A stretch of DNA of 64,000 bases from Thiobacillus denitrificans. GTDB lineage: Bacteria > Pseudomonadota > Gammaproteobacteria > Burkholderiales > Thiobacillaceae. The translations under genes and the position numbers were made by a program. Within the stretch, counting starts at the first letter, position 1, and every line of letters begins with the position of its first letter. The stretch is from contig NZ_LDUG01000002.1 in the NCBI RefSeq assembly GCF_001530125.1, forward strand, positions 62,001 to 126,000, read 5' to 3'. The notes beneath the pieces were generated by a model that searched no databases, had not been told where the DNA came from, and worked only from the letters and a program-made list of their open reading frames with translations. This document shows, one piece after another, positions 18,614 to 26,880 of this stretch.

Positions 18614-19705
18614 ATGTCCAGCGCCGCCCGCTTCAGCGCCGCCGACCATGCCCACATGGCGCGTGCGCTGCAGCTTGCGGCGCGCGGGCTTTACACCACC
18701 AGCCCCAATCCGCGCGTCGGCTGCGTCATCGTCAGGGACGGCCGCGTCGTCGGCGAAGGCTGGCATGCGCGGGCCGGCACCCCGCACGCTGAAGTCCATG
18801 CGCTGAAAGCCGCGGGTGACGCCGCACGCGGCGCGACGGTGTACGTCACGCTGGAGCCCTGCTCGCACCATGGCCGCACCCCACCGTGTGCCGAGGCGCT
18901 GATTCAGGCCGGCGTGGGTCGCGTGGTGGCGGCGATGACCGACCCCAATCCTTTGGTCGCAGGCGGCGGCATTTCCATGCTGACGCTGGCCGGCATCGAG
19001 GCCGAAGTCGGGCTGATGGAGGCCGAGGCGCGCGCGCTCAATCCCGGCTTTATCTCGCGCATGACGCGCCAACGCCCGTGGCTGCGGCTCAAGACCGCGT
19101 CGACGCTGGACGGCAAGACCGCGCTCGCCAACGGCGCCTCGCAGTGGATCACCGGCGAGGCGGCGCGCGCCGACGTGCAGACGCTGCGCGCGCGCGCCTG
19201 CGCCCTCCTCACCGGCAGCGGCACCGTACTGGCCGACAACCCGCGGATGAACGTGCGCGATTTCGACATCGGCCGCCCGCCGCTCAGAGTCATCGTCGAT
19301 TCCGCATTGCGCACGCCTGTGGACGCGGCGATCCTGCCCGCGCTCATCGCCTGCCACCACGCCGACCCTCACCTTCGTGCCGAACTCGAACAGGCGGGGG
19401 CCGAGGTGATCGAACTGCCCGGCGCAGATGGCCGGGTCGACCTCGCCGCCCTGCTGGCGCTGCTGGCGCAGCGCGGCGTCAACGAACTGCACGTCGAAGC
19501 CGGCGCTGCGCTGAACGGCGCGTTGCTCGCCGCCGGGCTGGTCGACGAATGGGTGGCCTACATGGCGCCGCTGGCGGTGGGCGACGACGCGCGCGGGCTG
19601 TTCACGCAACCGCCGCTTACGACGCTGGCCGACGCTGCACGATTCAAATTGGCCGACGTGCGCCAGATCGGCGGCGACCTGCGGCTGACGCTGCTGCCCA
19701 CTTGA
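18614..19705 (+). CDS. ribD: Bifunctional riboflavin deaminase/reductase
   Basis: 363 aa. The N-terminal cytidine-deaminase-like domain has the zinc site HAEVHAL plus EPCSHHGRTPPC. The C-terminal reductase domain contains LRLKTASTLDGKTA, GSGTVLADNP and LHVEAGAALNGALL. It converts the pyrimidine from GTP cyclohydrolase II into the ribitylamino-uracil precursor. It starts immediately after the nrdR stop and overlaps the next gene (TTGA). The remaining rib genes are at 40.8-43.0 kb. Confidence 0.96.
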   Translation: MSSAARFSAADHAHMARALQLAARGLYTTSPNPRVGCVIVRDGRVVGEGWHARAGTPHAEVHALKAAGDAARGATVYVTLEPCSHHGRTPPCAEALIQAGVGRVVAAMTDPNPLVAGGGISMLTLAGIEAEVGLMEAEARALNPGFISRMTRQRPWLRLKTASTLDGKTALANGASQWITGEAARADVQTLRARACALLTGSGTVLADNPRMNVRDFDIGRPPLRVIVDSALRTPVDAAILPALIACHHADPHLRAELEQAGAEVIELPGADGRVDLAALLALLAQRGVNELHVEAGAALNGALLAAGLVDEWVAYMAPLAVGDDARGLFTQPPLTTLADAARFKLADVRQIGGDLRLTLLPT

Positions 19706-20463
19706 GCGAATTCAAGGATCACTTCTCGTCGGCGTCCGACCGCTATGCCGCCTATCGCCCCGACTATCCCGCCGCGCTGTTCACCTGGCTTGCCGGCCGG
19801 TGCGCCGAACGGGACCTCGCCTGGGATTGCGCCACCGGCAGCGGCCAGGCGGCGCTGGGACTGGCGCCGCATTTCCACCGCGTCGTCGCCACCGATGCTT
19901 CCGCCGAGCAGGTCCGTCACGCCGAGCCGCATCCGCTCATTGATTATCGGGTCGCGCCTGCCGAAGCCAGCGGCCTCGCCGACTGCAGCGCCGACCTCGT
20001 CACCGTCGCGCAGGCGGCGCACTGGTTCGAGCTGCCGCGTTTTTATGCCGAAGCCGCGCGCGTACTGAAGCCGGGCGGCGCGATCGCCCTGTGGGGCTAC
20101 GGACGCATGGTTCTGCCGGGTGAGATGGATGCGCTGCTCCAGCGTTTCTATGCCGAAACCGTCGGCCCGTACTGGCCGCCCGAGCGCGCGCTGATCGACG
20201 GCGCCTACCGCAGCCTGGATTTCCCGTTTGTCGAAATCCAGCCGCAGGCTTTTGCGATCGAGGTCGAGTGGACCCTGCCGCGGCTGATGGACTATCTCTC
20301 CACCTGGTCGGCGGTGAAGCGCTACCGGGTCGCGCGGGGAGGCGATCCCTTGCCGGCGCTGATGGCCGAACTTTCGCCCGGTTGGGGCGATCCCGAAACG
20401 GCGCGAAAACTGCAGTGGCCGCTGTTCCTGCGCGTCGGCAGGCGCCAGGGAAATGCTGATTAA
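19702..20463 (+). CDS. SAM-dependent methyltransferase (type 11 class)
   Basis: 253 aa starting with TTG at 19702, overlapping the ribD stop as TTGA. The first residues, SEFKDHFSSASDRYAAYRP, begin the conserved N-terminus of this family. Motif I is LAWDCATGSGQAALGLA, followed by VVATDASAEQV and a post-motif VTVAQAAHWFELPRFYAEA. The substrate is unknown; relatives include the trans-aconitate/UbiE-like class. The long frame reaching back to 18886 is a shadow of ribD. A palindromic repeat starts 4 bases after the stop. Confidence 0.9.
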   Translation: MSEFKDHFSSASDRYAAYRPDYPAALFTWLAGRCAERDLAWDCATGSGQAALGLAPHFHRVVATDASAEQVRHAEPHPLIDYRVAPAEASGLADCSADLVTVAQAAHWFELPRFYAEAARVLKPGGAIALWGYGRMVLPGEMDALLQRFYAETVGPYWPPERALIDGAYRSLDFPFVEIQPQAFAIEVEWTLPRLMDYLSTWSAVKRYRVARGGDPLPALMAELSPGWGDPETARKLQWPLFLRVGRRQGNAD

Positions 20464-20466
20464 TTC

Positions 20467-20545
20467 GTCATTGCGAGCGCAGCGCGGCAATCCAGCGTAT
20501 TGGTCAAGCGGCATTTCTGGATTGCCGCGCTGCGCTCGCAATGAC
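20467..20545. repeat. Perfect GTCATTGCGAG palindrome
   Basis: 29-base arms (20467-20495 and 20517-20545) are perfectly complementary, beginning GTCATTGCGAGCGCAGCGCG, with a 21-base loop. It lies between the convergent methyltransferase and nrdG genes, so it could act as a bidirectional transcript-end hairpin. Confidence 0.9.
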
Positions 20546-20584
20546 AGGCACACAGAATTTGAATTTATTTGCGTTTCCAGTAGC

Positions 20585-21277
20585 TTACGCGCGCACCGAA
20601 AATCCCCCGAACAACCCGGCCAGTTCCCCGCCCATGTCCTGCAGGGGCCGCTCGCGTGTCGCGTTCTGACACAAGGCCGCATCCTGACACCCCTGGCTGC
20701 GGAAAGCCTGGATAACGTAATGCTTCACCCCGCGCGCGGCCAGATCGTGCGCGAGACCGACCACTTCCGCATCGGCCAAGAGCGCCGGATGCACCGTGGT
20801 GCGAACTTCATGCGCAACGCCTGACGCCAGCACTTCCAGCAGACCGGCGTGTGCTCGCTCGCCGCTGCCGGCCACGCCGGTGACGCGCGGGTAATCCGCA
20901 AACGGCGCCTTCACGTCCAGCCCCACCCAGTCGACCAGCGGCAGCACCGCCGCCAGCCGCTGCGGAACCATGCCGCCGCTATGCAGGCCGATCTTGAATC
21001 CGAGCGCGCGCACCTCGCGCATCGCGTCCAGCAGGCCCGCCTGCGCGGTCGGCTCGCCACCGGAAAACACCACGCCGTCGAGCAGTCCCTGGCGGCGGCG
21101 CAGGAAGGCCAGCACTTCTTCCCAGGGGGTTTCGTTGTCGCCGCGCGCGGGAATCAGGCCGGGATTGTGGCAATAGCCGCAGCGCCAGGGACAGCCCTGG
21201 CAGAACACCACCGCGGCCAGCATGCCGGGCCAGTCGGTGGTGGAAAGCGGCGTCAGGCCGCCCACGCGTAGCGTCAT
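20585..21277 (-). CDS. nrdG: Anaerobic ribonucleotide reductase activase
   Basis: 230 aa radical SAM protein with the 4Fe-4S motif CPWRCGYC after VVFCQG, and FSGGEPT as the SAM-binding GGE segment. It cleaves SAM to place the glycyl radical on NrdD. It resembles the TIGR02495 type of NrdG, somewhat longer than the E. coli enzyme. It is the third gene of the nrdD unit, 39 bases after the small glycyl-radical peptide gene, its direct predicted substrate. Confidence 0.94.
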   Translation of the reverse strand: MTLRVGGLTPLSTTDWPGMLAAVVFCQGCPWRCGYCHNPGLIPARGDNETPWEEVLAFLRRRQGLLDGVVFSGGEPTAQAGLLDAMREVRALGFKIGLHSGGMVPQRLAAVLPLVDWVGLDVKAPFADYPRVTGVAGSGERAHAGLLEVLASGVAHEVRTTVHPALLADAEVVGLAHDLAARGVKHYVIQAFRSQGCQDAALCQNATRERPLQDMGGELAGLFGGFSVRA

Positions 21278-21316
21278 GGGAATTGGTGGGGCGTCATGGT
21301 CGTGGGCGCAGCAGGG

Positions 21317-21505
21317 TCAGCCCATGCAGCAGCGGCTCTCGACGAAGTGACGCCGCTCGCGATGCTCGCTCTTCTTGCCCTTGTTGAAGCTCGTCACCGG
21401 ACGGTGATAGCCCATCACGCGGGTCCACACTTCGCAGCGGGTGCGCTCCTCGTCCTTCAGCGCAGCAGCGGTCAGGGCTTGGGTCGGAACAGTCATGTCA
21501 TTCAT
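21317..21505 (-). CDS. Stand-alone glycyl-radical domain of class III RNR
   Basis: 62 aa. The segment CEVWTRVMGYHRPVTSF matches the extreme C-terminus of canonical NrdD, where Gly in the R-V-x-G-Y loop carries the radical; here this is Gly32. The following NKGKKSEHRERRHF matches the post-Gly tail of fused NrdD proteins. It starts with ATG at 21505, 16 bases after the nrdD stop, and has its own AAGGAG. The main NrdD chain lacks this motif. It would therefore be a separate subunit that inserts into the NrdD active site. A frameshifted C-terminus is the alternative. Confidence 0.88.
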   Translation of the reverse strand: MNDMTVPTQALTAAALKDEERTRCEVWTRVMGYHRPVTSFNKGKKSEHRERRHFVESRCCMG

Positions 21506-21521
21506 TTCAGTCTCCTTGGGG

Positions 21522-23567
21522 TCAGGCGTTAACAGCGCGTTTACGGGACAGGGCTTCCTCGTCGCACGTGGGGCAGAATTCGTGCTCGCCGGCGAGGTAG
21601 CCGTGTTTGGGGCAAATTGAAAAGGTCGGCGTGATGGTGATGTAGGGCAGGTGGAAACGTTCCAGCGCGCGGCGCACCAGATTGCGGCAGGCCTCGGTCG
21701 AGGAAATATTCTCCGACATGTAGAGGTGCAGCACGGTGCCGCCGGTGTACTTGCGCTGCAGGTCGTCCTGCAACTCCAGCGCTTCAAAGGCGTCGTCGGT
21801 AAAGCCCACCGGCAGCTGTGTCGAGTTGGTGTAGTACGGCGCGTCCTCGGTGCCCGCCTGCAGGATGTCCGGGTAGCGCTTGACGTCCTCCTTGGCGAAG
21901 CGGTAGGTGGTGCCCTCGGCCGGGGTGGCTTCCAGGTTGTACATGTGGCCCGTTTCTTCCTGGAACGCGGCGATGCGGCCGCGGATGTGGTCGAGCAGCC
22001 GCACCGCGAAGGCGTGGCCCCACTCGGAGGTGATGTCGTGCTCGTCATCGGTGAAGTTGCGGATCATCTCGTTGACGCCGTTGACGCCGATGGTCGAGAA
22101 GTGATTGCGCAGCGTGCCGAGATAGCGCTTGGTGTAGGGGAACAGGCCGTTATCCATCAGCCGCTGGATTTCCTTGCGCTTGATCTCGAGGCCGTTCTTC
22201 GCCATGTCGAGCAGCGCATCGAGGCGGCGCAGCAGGCCGGCTTCGTCGCCCTCGTACTCATAGCCCAGGCGCGCGCAATTGACCGTCACCACGCCGACCG
22301 AACCGGTCTGCTCGGCCGAGCCGAACAGGCCGTTGCCGCGCTTCAGCAATTCGCGCAGATCGAGCTGCAGGCGGCAGCACATCGAGCGGATGTGGTTCGG
22401 CTTCATCTCGGAATTGATGAAGTTCTGGAAGTACGGCAACCCGTAGCGCGCGGTCATGGCGAATAGCCGCTCGGCGTTTTCCGATTCCCAGGGGAAATCC
22501 GGCGTCATGTTGTAGGTGGGGATGGGGAAAGTGAACACCCGTCCCTTGGCGTCGCCGGCGGTCATCACCTCGATGTAGGCGCGGTTGATCATGTCCATCT
22601 CGACCTGCAGATCGCTGTAGGTGAAGGGCATTTCCTTGCCGCCGATCACCGGCACCTGTTCGCGCAGGTCTTCCGGACAGGTCCAGTCGAAGGTGAGGTT
22701 GGTGAACGGCGTCTGGGTGCCCCAGCGCGACGGCACGTTGAGGTTGTAGATCAGTTCCTGGATGCACTGGCGCACCTCTTCGTAGCGCATGCCGTCGTTG
22801 CGGATGAAAGGCGCCATGTAGGTGTCGAACGAGGAGAAGGCCTGCGCGCCGGCCCATTCGTTCTGCAGCGTGCCGAGGAAGTTGACGATCTGGCCGACCG
22901 CGGAGGACATGTGCTTGGGCGGGCCCGCCTCGACCTTGCCCGGCACGCCGTTCAAGCCTTCGTGCAGCAGGGTGCGCAGCGACCAGCCGGCGCAGTAGCC
23001 CGCCAGCATGTCGAGATCGTGGACGTGGAGCGCGCCCTCGCGATGCGCTTCGCCCAGTTCGGGCGCATAGACGTGGTTGAGCCAGTAGTTGGCCACCACC
23101 TTGCCCGAGACGTTGAGAATCAGCCCGCCCAGCGAATAGCCCTGGTTGGCGTTGGCGTTAACCCGCCAGTCCTGGCGCGACAGGTATTCGTTGATCGACG
23201 CTTCCACATCCACCACCGTCTTGCGGTCCTGGCGCAGCTTTTTGTGCGTCTCGCGATAAACGATATAGGCGCGCGCGGTGGCGAGGTGGTTGGCCGCGAT
23301 CAGGCTCTGCTCGACCACATCCTGGATGCGCTCGATGTCCGGGGGCGAACCGCGGAAGCTGTGGATCAGCACCTTCGTCACCTGGACGGTCAGACGATCC
23401 GCCTCGGCTTCGCCGAATTCGGCCTCACCAAATTCTCCTGTGGCCTGCCCCGCGCGCAACAGCGCCGAGCGGATCTTCCCCGCATCGAAATCCGCCCGCT
23501 GGCCGTCGCGCTTGACCACCTCGCGCGGCAACATCGACACCACACACCCCATCCCCACGTCTGCCAT
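21522..23567 (-). CDS. nrdD: Anaerobic ribonucleoside-triphosphate reductase, large chain
   Basis: 681 aa from the ATG at 23567, which sits 6 bases after AGGAG; an ATG at 23573 touches that site and is less likely. N-terminal ATP-cone (VVKRDGQRADFDAGKIRSAL), then the ten-stranded barrel with the thiyl-radical Cys in GSVGVVTVNCARLGY and the zinc site CPKHGYLAGEHEFCPTC near the end. The chain stops 17 residues after the zinc site, without the glycyl-radical loop. That loop is encoded by the next gene. Reduces NTPs to dNTPs without oxygen. Confidence 0.95.
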   Translation of the reverse strand: MADVGMGCVVSMLPREVVKRDGQRADFDAGKIRSALLRAGQATGEFGEAEFGEAEADRLTVQVTKVLIHSFRGSPPDIERIQDVVEQSLIAANHLATARAYIVYRETHKKLRQDRKTVVDVEASINEYLSRQDWRVNANANQGYSLGGLILNVSGKVVANYWLNHVYAPELGEAHREGALHVHDLDMLAGYCAGWSLRTLLHEGLNGVPGKVEAGPPKHMSSAVGQIVNFLGTLQNEWAGAQAFSSFDTYMAPFIRNDGMRYEEVRQCIQELIYNLNVPSRWGTQTPFTNLTFDWTCPEDLREQVPVIGGKEMPFTYSDLQVEMDMINRAYIEVMTAGDAKGRVFTFPIPTYNMTPDFPWESENAERLFAMTARYGLPYFQNFINSEMKPNHIRSMCCRLQLDLRELLKRGNGLFGSAEQTGSVGVVTVNCARLGYEYEGDEAGLLRRLDALLDMAKNGLEIKRKEIQRLMDNGLFPYTKRYLGTLRNHFSTIGVNGVNEMIRNFTDDEHDITSEWGHAFAVRLLDHIRGRIAAFQEETGHMYNLEATPAEGTTYRFAKEDVKRYPDILQAGTEDAPYYTNSTQLPVGFTDDAFEALELQDDLQRKYTGGTVLHLYMSENISSTEACRNLVRRALERFHLPYITITPTFSICPKHGYLAGEHEFCPTCDEEALSRKRAVNA

Positions 23568-23580
23568 CGTCATCTCCTCG

Positions 23581-23632
23581 TTTATCTACATTTTGTGCTG
23601 ACCGCCAATCAACCATACAACATGTAGATAAA
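23581..23632. promoter_or_regulatory. Inverted repeat pair in the nrdD promoter
   Basis: TTTATCTACAT (23581-23591) and its exact complement ATGTAGATAAA (23622-23632) are 41 bases apart centre to centre, about four helical turns. On each side the sequence extends as TATCTACAT-T/G-TTGT. NrdR boxes also occur as helically phased pairs, but the match to the published NrdR consensus is weak, so the binding protein is unknown. It could also serve the divergent hemerythrin gene. Confidence 0.5.
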
Positions 23633-23700
23633 ATATCAAGGTGATTTTAAGGTTCGCTTGTCCTGATACACTCTGATCTCAGCAAACACGGTGGAAAGCG

Positions 23701-24141
23701 ATGAGCACGATTGTGGATTTTCTGGGCGGCGATCACCGCGCATGCGACGATTTGTTCGCCTCCGCCGAAGACGCCGTGGCGCAAAATAACTGGGACAGCG
23801 CGCGCAGCCTGTTCGAGCGTTTTCAGGCGGCGATGGCGCACCACCTGGCGATGGAGGAAAAGGTGCTGTTCCCTGCCTTCGAAGCCCGCACCGGCAACAG
23901 CATGGGGCCGACCCAGGTCATGCGCATGGAGCACGAGCAGATTCGCGGCCTGCTGCAGGAAATGGCCAACGCCGTGGCCGATGCCAATCACGGCCGCTAT
24001 CTCGGCCTGTCGGAAACGCTCAACATGCTGATGCAGCAGCACAACCTGAAGGAGGAGAACATGCTCTATCCCATGTCCGACCAGGTGCTGGGCGGCGAGC
24101 GCGACGACCTGATCCGCGCAATGGAAGCCGTTTCCCCGTAG
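23701..24141 (+). CDS. Hemerythrin HHE-domain protein
   Basis: 146-aa four-helix bundle with ligands of a di-iron site: GGDHRACDDLF, HHLAMEEKVLFP, MRMEHEQIRGL and HNLKEENMLYP. HHE proteins bind O2 or NO or protect and repair iron centres under nitrosative stress. The gene is divergent from nrdD and followed by DUF2249 and a multispan membrane protein. Hemerythrin and DUF2249 recurrently cluster in denitrifiers. ATG 23701 follows GTGGAAAGCG. Confidence 0.93.
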   Translation: MSTIVDFLGGDHRACDDLFASAEDAVAQNNWDSARSLFERFQAAMAHHLAMEEKVLFPAFEARTGNSMGPTQVMRMEHEQIRGLLQEMANAVADANHGRYLGLSETLNMLMQQHNLKEENMLYPMSDQVLGGERDDLIRAMEAVSP

Positions 24142-24149
24142 CGATTCGC

Positions 24150-24285
24150 ATGCCCAAACCGATGGCTTCGCTCCCCCACCCCAACCCTGATGGAACTACT
24201 AGCCATTCGACTAAGCCCGCAAGCGGGCAAGTCGCTGGTTATCCCCCGCTTGCGGGAGAGGGGGCAAACGTGATGCCCAAACCGA
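24150..24285 (+). repeat. Small insertion bounded by 13-bp direct repeats
   Basis: ATGCCCAAACCGA occurs at 24150-24162 and again at 24273-24285. Between them lies a 110-base element containing CCCGCAAGCGGG and CCCGCTTGCGGG and ending GAGAGGGGGCAAACGTG. The duplicated bases include the start codon of the following DUF2249 gene. This looks like a target duplication made by insertion at the gene start. The GAGAGGGGG end lies at ribosome-binding distance from the second ATG. Confidence 0.6.
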
Positions 24286-24515
24286 CTAACGAAATCCTCG
24301 TCGACGCGCGCGGGCTGGAACCGCCGGAGCCGATGGAAAAGGTCTTGCAGACGCTGGCCCTGCTGCGCCCCGGCCAGTCGATCCGGCTGCTGCTGCACCG
24401 CGAACCGTTTCCGCTCTACGCCATCCTCGCCGAATGGGGCTATCGCCACGCCACGCGGATGGAAGCCGACGGCAGCCACGTCATCCTGATCCGCCCGTCA
24501 GGCGAAGACCAATAA
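24273..24515 (+). CDS. DUF2249 protein
   Basis: 80 aa. ILVDARGLEPPEPMEKVLQT, RLLLHREPFPLYAIL and GSHVILIRP match the small DUF2249 fold, a TusA-like alpha-beta protein. ATG 24273 is preferred because the frame upstream to 24150 is made of inserted repeat. DUF2249 proteins accompany hemerythrins and NO-related genes, their biochemical role being undefined. It is 131 bases after the hemerythrin gene, same strand. A second DUF2249 gene is at 31380. Confidence 0.88.
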   Translation: MPKPTNEILVDARGLEPPEPMEKVLQTLALLRPGQSIRLLLHREPFPLYAILAEWGYRHATRMEADGSHVILIRPSGEDQ

Positions 24516-24524
24516 AAGCAATTA

Positions 24525-24678
24525 ACCACAGAGACACAGAGGCACAGAGTTGAAAAGCAAGGAAAAAGTCCCGGAAAGTCCTGTACGCATCATGCACCGG
24601 TTTGGCGATGGCACGCCTTCCTGCAACCGATTGTTTCTCTGTGCCTCTGTGCCTCTGTGCCTCTGTGCCTCTGTGGTG
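24525..24678. repeat. CACAGAGGCACAGAG repeat pair
   Basis: ACCACAGAGACACAGAGGCA at 24525 faces a run of four CTCTGTGC units and a CTCTGTGGT (to 24678), so the stretch can fold back on itself. Same family as 9800 and 10275. The tandem CTCTGTGC units may vary in number. It separates DUF2249 from the membrane-protein gene. Confidence 0.8.
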
Positions 24679-24714
24679 AATGCACTGTGGTTGCAAGATA
24701 AAGCGGGCCGCGCA

Positions 24715-25995
24715 ATGAGCCAGCAAGCCGGTCTCTCCTTCGAACAGGCGCCGCCATTTGCGCTGCCGCTGCGGTTCTTTCTCACCGCCCCGCTGTTTCT
24801 GCTGGCCGCCGCGGGCCTGATCGTGTGGGACCCCGAGGCGCTGGCCTCGCGCTGGACGCCGCCGGCACTCGCCGTTACCCACGCGCTGACGCTGGGCTTC
24901 CTCGCCATGGTGATGCTGGGTGCATTGCTGCAGATGCTGCCGGTGGTGGCGGGTGCGTCCCTGCCTGCGCCCCGCTTCGTTGCTTGGTTCAGTCACGTTT
25001 CACTCACGCTGGGAAGTGTCGCCTTGATGGCGGGTTTCCTGACGGCCGCGCCGGCCGCTTACGGCATCGGCATCGCCCTGCTCGGTGGCGGTTTCGCGGT
25101 CTTTCTCGCGGCGGCATCGATCAGCCTCGCGCACGCCGTGGCCGGCGTCACGGTCAACGGCATTCGGTTCGCGGTGTTGAGCCTGGCCGTCACCCTGCTG
25201 CTCGGCCTGGCGCTTGCGCTGCTGCGCGCCGGCTGGTGGATGCCGCCCGCGGTCGAGACCGCGATCGCCGCACACGCCACCTTCGGCCTGCTCGGCTGGG
25301 TGCTGCTGCTGGTGATCGGCGTGGCCTACCAGGTGGTGCCGATGTTCCAGATCACGCCGCCCTATCCGCCGCGGATGAGCCGCTGGCTGGCCGGCGCGCT
25401 GTTCACGCTGCTGCTGCTCCACGCCGCCGTGCTGCTATTGTTCCCGGCCGCCGCACCCATCGTCGATGCCGGCCTCGCCGGCGGCATCCTGCTGTTTGCC
25501 CTCGCCACCCTGCGCCTGCAAGCGCGCCGCCGCAGAAAGCTGCCCGACGTCACCCTCGATTATTGGCGCCTCGGCATGGCCAGCCTGATCGCCTGCGTGG
25601 CGGTCTGGCTGGTGGCGCAGCTCTGGTCGACGTGGGCAGGCAGCAACGCCTATCCCTTGCTGCTGGGGGTGCTGTTCATCGGCGGCTTCGCGGTGAGCGT
25701 AGTGAGCGGCATGCTCTACAAGATCGTGCCCTTCCTCGCCTGGTTTCATCTGCAGGCACAGCTGCAGGCGCGCGCGGGCAGCATCCCCACCATGAAGGAC
25801 ATGATTGCGGAACGCTGGACACGCTGGCAGTTCCGCCTCCACCTCGCCGCCTGCGCGCTGCTCACTGGCGCCACGCTGTGGCCGCAACTGGCGATTACGG
25901 CAGGCAGTGTGCTAGCGCTGTCCGCACTGCTGCTGTGGGTCAATCTGCTGTCGGCGGTGCGGCGTTTTTCCCGTCATGGCGGGCGCTTTTCCTGA
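24715..25995 (+). CDS. Multispan membrane protein of a possible NO-stress module
   Basis: 426 aa, about 11-12 hydrophobic segments. Conserved-looking helix ends carry His: VTHALTLGFLAMVMLGA followed by LLQMLPVVAG, and IAAHATFGLLGWVLLLVIG followed by YQVVPMFQITPPYPPRM. These pairs resemble the haem/metal-binding membrane architecture of NnrS and haem-copper families, but the signature N-terminus of NnrS is not present, so I leave the family open. ATG 24715 is chosen because the upstream frame is repeat sequence. A related protein is encoded at 31635, also just after a DUF2249 gene. Confidence 0.8.
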   Translation: MSQQAGLSFEQAPPFALPLRFFLTAPLFLLAAAGLIVWDPEALASRWTPPALAVTHALTLGFLAMVMLGALLQMLPVVAGASLPAPRFVAWFSHVSLTLGSVALMAGFLTAAPAAYGIGIALLGGGFAVFLAAASISLAHAVAGVTVNGIRFAVLSLAVTLLLGLALALLRAGWWMPPAVETAIAAHATFGLLGWVLLLVIGVAYQVVPMFQITPPYPPRMSRWLAGALFTLLLLHAAVLLLFPAAAPIVDAGLAGGILLFALATLRLQARRRRKLPDVTLDYWRLGMASLIACVAVWLVAQLWSTWAGSNAYPLLLGVLFIGGFAVSVVSGMLYKIVPFLAWFHLQAQLQARAGSIPTMKDMIAERWTRWQFRLHLAACALLTGATLWPQLAITAGSVLALSALLLWVNLLSAVRRFSRHGGRFS

Positions 25996-26014
25996 CTGCC
26001 ATTCCGGCGCCGAC

Positions 26015-26866
26015 TTAACGCAACAGCAGCAACGGCAGTTTGGCCTGGCGGATCAGTTGGGTGGTGGTGCTGCCGACCAGAAACTCGCGAATCTTGGAAT
26101 GACCGTAGGCACCCATCACGATCAGGTCGATGGCGTGCTCGGTGCGGTAGCCGCACAGCACTTCTTCGACCTGGCCGGCATGAATGCTTGCGGTCACCTC
26201 GAATCCGGACTCTTCCAGCGTCGTTCGCGCCCAGTCCAGCTGCTCGCGGGCCTCTGCCTTGTCGGCGCCGACCATCACCACATGGCAGGGCAGGCCGCGA
26301 AACAGCGGGCTGCGCGCAACCATCTCAACCGCCTTGCGGGTGGTGGCGCTGTCATCGAAGGCGACCAGGATGCGCTGCGGCTCGCTGTAGTCGGTGGGGA
26401 TGACCAGGATGGGACGGTGCAGGGTGCGCACCACGTTTTCCAGGTGGCTGCCGATATGCTCGCCGGCACTGTCGCCGTGTTCGCCCTGGCGCCCCATCAC
26501 CAGCAGGCGGATGTCGTGTTCGAACTCGATCAGGGTGTCGACCAGTTCGCCGTGACGCTGGCGGCTGGTCGGGCTGACTACGCCATCGGCCATGGCACGC
26601 GCTTTGGCCTCGTTGAGCATGAGCCAGCCCTGTTCCAGCGCCAGCTTGCCGCGCTTTTCGTCGAGTTCGGCCAACTCCTGCAGCAGGTGTTCGCGGCTGC
26701 CCAGCCCGATATTGCCGCTGAGGTCGGCGGGGACGGGGTATTCCGATTTGCCCAGCACGTGCAGGAACTCCAGCGGGGCGTCCATTTTCCGGCTGGCCCA
26801 GGCGGCGTAGTCGCACACCGCGAGGGTAATGCTGGAACCGTCAATACATGCGATTACGTGTGTCAT
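26015..26866 (-). CDS. Tandem universal stress protein
   Basis: 283 aa with two UspA domains. The second has the ATP-binding pattern G-2X-G-9X-G-S in GAYGHSKIREFLVGSTT; the first has a related GRQGEHGDSAGEHIGSHLE. Cytosolic, ATP-binding stress protein. It follows the SulP transporter on the same strand with a 14-base gap and is convergent with the membrane-protein gene ending at 25995. Such SulP-UspA pairs are common, suggesting joint expression. Confidence 0.93.
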   Translation of the reverse strand: MTHVIACIDGSSITLAVCDYAAWASRKMDAPLEFLHVLGKSEYPVPADLSGNIGLGSREHLLQELAELDEKRGKLALEQGWLMLNEAKARAMADGVVSPTSRQRHGELVDTLIEFEHDIRLLVMGRQGEHGDSAGEHIGSHLENVVRTLHRPILVIPTDYSEPQRILVAFDDSATTRKAVEMVARSPLFRGLPCHVVMVGADKAEAREQLDWARTTLEESGFEVTASIHAGQVEEVLCGYRTEHAIDLIVMGAYGHSKIREFLVGSTTTQLIRQAKLPLLLLR

Positions 26867-26880
26867 CGTCGTTGTCTCCC

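Noticed and set aside
18886-20463. 525-codon frame joining ribD-region sequence to the methyltransferase
   Set aside because: The first half is an alternative frame of ribD (Arg-rich, no domain); the methyltransferase starts at TTG 19702.
21506-21524. Sequencing or natural frameshift between nrdD and the small peptide
   Set aside because: A single shift could join the frames, but the gap contains a stop, AAGGAG at good spacing and an ATG, and fusion would leave about 40 unexpected residues between the zinc site and the radical loop. Kept as the main alternative rather than the preferred reading.
24150-24272. N-terminal extension of the DUF2249 protein
   Set aside because: The 41 codons lie in a repeat with a duplicated flank and are unlike the family.
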